Positions 62,859 through 64,000 of a stretch of 64,000 bases of DNA are shown one piece after another. The translations under genes and the position numbers were made by a program. Positions within the stretch are counted from its first letter, which is position 1. Each line of letters starts with the position of its first letter. The notes beneath the pieces were generated by a model. It saw only the letters and a list, made by a program, of their open reading frames with translations, had not been told where the DNA came from and ran no database searches. Source of the stretch: Bifidobacterium aquikefiri (lineage in GTDB: Bacteria; Actinomycetota; Actinomycetes; Actinomycetales; Bifidobacteriaceae); NCBI RefSeq assembly GCF_002259795.1, contig NZ_MWXA01000005.1, positions 124,001-188,000 on the forward strand. The letters are read 5' to 3'.

Positions 62859-64000
62859 ATGACACAGGTACTTGTTGCAGGTATTGACACATCAACGCAA
62901 TCGGTGAAGGTGCGAGTTACTGATGCCAACACCGGACGAATGGTGAGATTCGGACAGGCCAAGCATCCACATGGCACCAGCGTGAATCCACAGTTCTGGT
63001 GGGACGCGTTCCTTGAAGCAGCGCAACAGGCTGGAGGACTCGATGATGTCAGTGCATTGGCAGTCGGCGGTCAGCAACATGGCATGGTACTTCTTGATGC
63101 TCGTGGCAGAGTGGTAAGGGACGCATTGCTGTGGAACGACACACGTTCTGCACCTGATGCCGAACGGCTTATTGAAGAACTTGGAGAATCCGAAAAAACT
63201 GCCGATGAAAGCGATCTTGCCGATGATCCCATGATGCGTGGGCGTCAACGCTGGGTAAAGGCAGTGGGCTCATCTCTTGTCGCTTCATTGACAATAACCA
63301 AGATAGCCTGGGTTGCAGAGCACGAGCCTGAGCATGCGGATCGCGTTGCCGCTGTATGTCTTCCCCACGATTGGCTGAGTTGGAGAATCGCGGGCCACGG
63401 TCCAGTTGAAGAAGGCAAGACAGCCGACTTTGATGATCTGTTTACCGATCGTTCCGATGCTTCAGGAACGGGGTATTTTGATGCTGTGAGCAACTCATAT
63501 CGCATGGATTTGTTCAAGATGGCATTCAAGAGAGACAACGTCAGACTTCCGCGATTGGTCCAGTCACATGACGTTGCGGCCATGGCAGACCCATCCATTG
63601 CAGGAAAAGATGTTGAGGGTGGTTGCATCATCGCTCCAGGTGGTGGTGACAATGCCATGGCATCACTGGGGTTGAACATGAAGATCGGTGATGTCTCTAT
63701 CTCCTTGGGTACTTCTGGTGTTGCAGCAGCCATCGCGCCTGATCCGGTATATGACATGAGTGCATCCGTCACAGGATTTGCCGACTGCACCGATCACTGG
63801 CTGCCGCTCGCTTGTACCATCAATGGATCGCGAATCATTGATGCAGGCAGATCAATGCTCAATGTGGATTATCAGGAGCTTTCGGATCTTGCCCTGAAAT
63901 CACGGCCTGGAGCGGAGGGCATCACTTTGATTCCATATTTCGACGGTGAGCGCACACCGAATCGACCAGAGGCCAAAGGCACCCTGCACGGCATGACCAT
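62859..64000 (+). CDS. xylB: Xylulokinase (partial, 3' end beyond window)
   Basis: The FGGY kinase phosphorylates xylulose to xylulose 5-phosphate, feeding the phosphoketolase shunt. The first 380 codons are in the window. Motifs are AGIDTSTQSVKVRV (phosphate 1), VGGQQHGMVLLDARG, LWNDTRSAPDAE, CLPHDWLSWRI, and GGGDNAMASLGLNM, SLGTSGVAAAI in the second actin-fold domain. The catalytic Asp is expected in GGGDNA. AGGGG upstream supports the ATG. Likely sugar-regulated through the repeats in the gap before it. Confidence 0.92.
   Translation, partial: MTQVLVAGIDTSTQSVKVRVTDANTGRMVRFGQAKHPHGTSVNPQFWWDAFLEAAQQAGGLDDVSALAVGGQQHGMVLLDARGRVVRDALLWNDTRSAPDAERLIEELGESEKTADESDLADDPMMRGRQRWVKAVGSSLVASLTITKIAWVAEHEPEHADRVAAVCLPHDWLSWRIAGHGPVEEGKTADFDDLFTDRSDASGTGYFDAVSNSYRMDLFKMAFKRDNVRLPRLVQSHDVAAMADPSIAGKDVEGGCIIAPGGGDNAMASLGLNMKIGDVSISLGTSGVAAAIAPDPVYDMSASVTGFADCTDHWLPLACTINGSRIIDAGRSMLNVDYQELSDLALKSRPGAEGITLIPYFDGERTPNRPEAKGTLHGMT

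Noticed and set aside
63245-63790. 181-codon minus-strand frame inside xylB
   Set aside because: It lies antisense to conserved FGGY motifs and has no supporting features.

Overview
The window looks like chromosome from a member of the Bifidobacteriales (Bifidobacterium or a close relative) of moderate GC. I judged GC by eye and did not compute it. The evidence is gene content and order. The window has WhiB proteins, RbpA, CarD, PdtaS/PdtaR, LytR-CpsA-Psr (LCP) proteins, DUF881/DUF1290 proteins, a eukaryotic-type UTP-glucose-1-phosphate uridylyltransferase, and blocks that I recognise from Mycobacterium. These blocks are trpBA-lgt; pgsA-DUF881-sbp-DUF881-GarA-MerR; pafBC-(tatA position)-helY; pdtaR-polA with rpsA-coaE-uvrB; and whiB1 facing pdtaS. 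I found no IS element, prophage or CRISPR array. The only clearly accessory-looking module is hipBA beside a tRNA-Pro gene.

Layout. 1-8.2 kb (+): end of trpB, trpA, lgt, rpe, hisE, hisG, then a tight run pgsA-DUF881-sbp-DUF881-FHA-MerR(FtsR-like). 8.4-14.7 kb (-): a HAD phosphatase, rbpA, a HelY helicase, a small membrane protein and a fused PafBC-type WYL regulator. 14.9-22.4 kb (-): UGPase, hipBA, tRNA-Pro, glgX, a Nudix hydrolase and a NIF3 protein. 22.5-35.3 kb is mostly (-): polA, pdtaR, tRNA-Leu(CAA), a Nudix hydrolase (+), pyk, terC, uvrB, coaE, rpsA, folD. 35.4-46.2 kb: a TroA-like lipoprotein without metal ligands, carD, glgB, a two-component pair, a umuDC cassette with an SOS box, comF, a HAD phosphatase and a zincin-fold protein. 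46.2-58.5 kb is an envelope and cell-division-type region: DUF5719 protein, large membrane glycosyltransferase, whiB2-like, two LCP ligases, an FtsK/EccC-like double ATPase, whiB1-like and pdtaS. 58.6-64 kb: hemolysin III, greA, an FKBP, a membrane protein, tRNA-Leu(UAA), ppx and the start of xylB.

How the genes fit together. Transcription control is heavily represented: RbpA and CarD act on RNA polymerase, GreA on elongation, two WhiB proteins, the PdtaS-PdtaR antitermination pair (31 kb apart) and a PafBC fusion. DNA damage functions form a theme: umuDC has a perfect LexA-type palindrome, and uvrB has one about 110 bases upstream, inside the end of coaE. Carbon metabolism is represented by glgX, glgB, UGPase, pyk (with a LacI-type operator-like dyad), rpe and xylB.

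I did not find an obviously new multi-gene defence or biosynthetic system. The best leads are: the tatA-position membrane protein between PafBC and HelY; the TroA-family lipoprotein in which the metal-binding histidines are substituted; the stand-alone double-ATPase FtsK-like protein; the tandem TACG-N4-CGTA dyads before hemolysin III; and the LacI-type and SOS operators.
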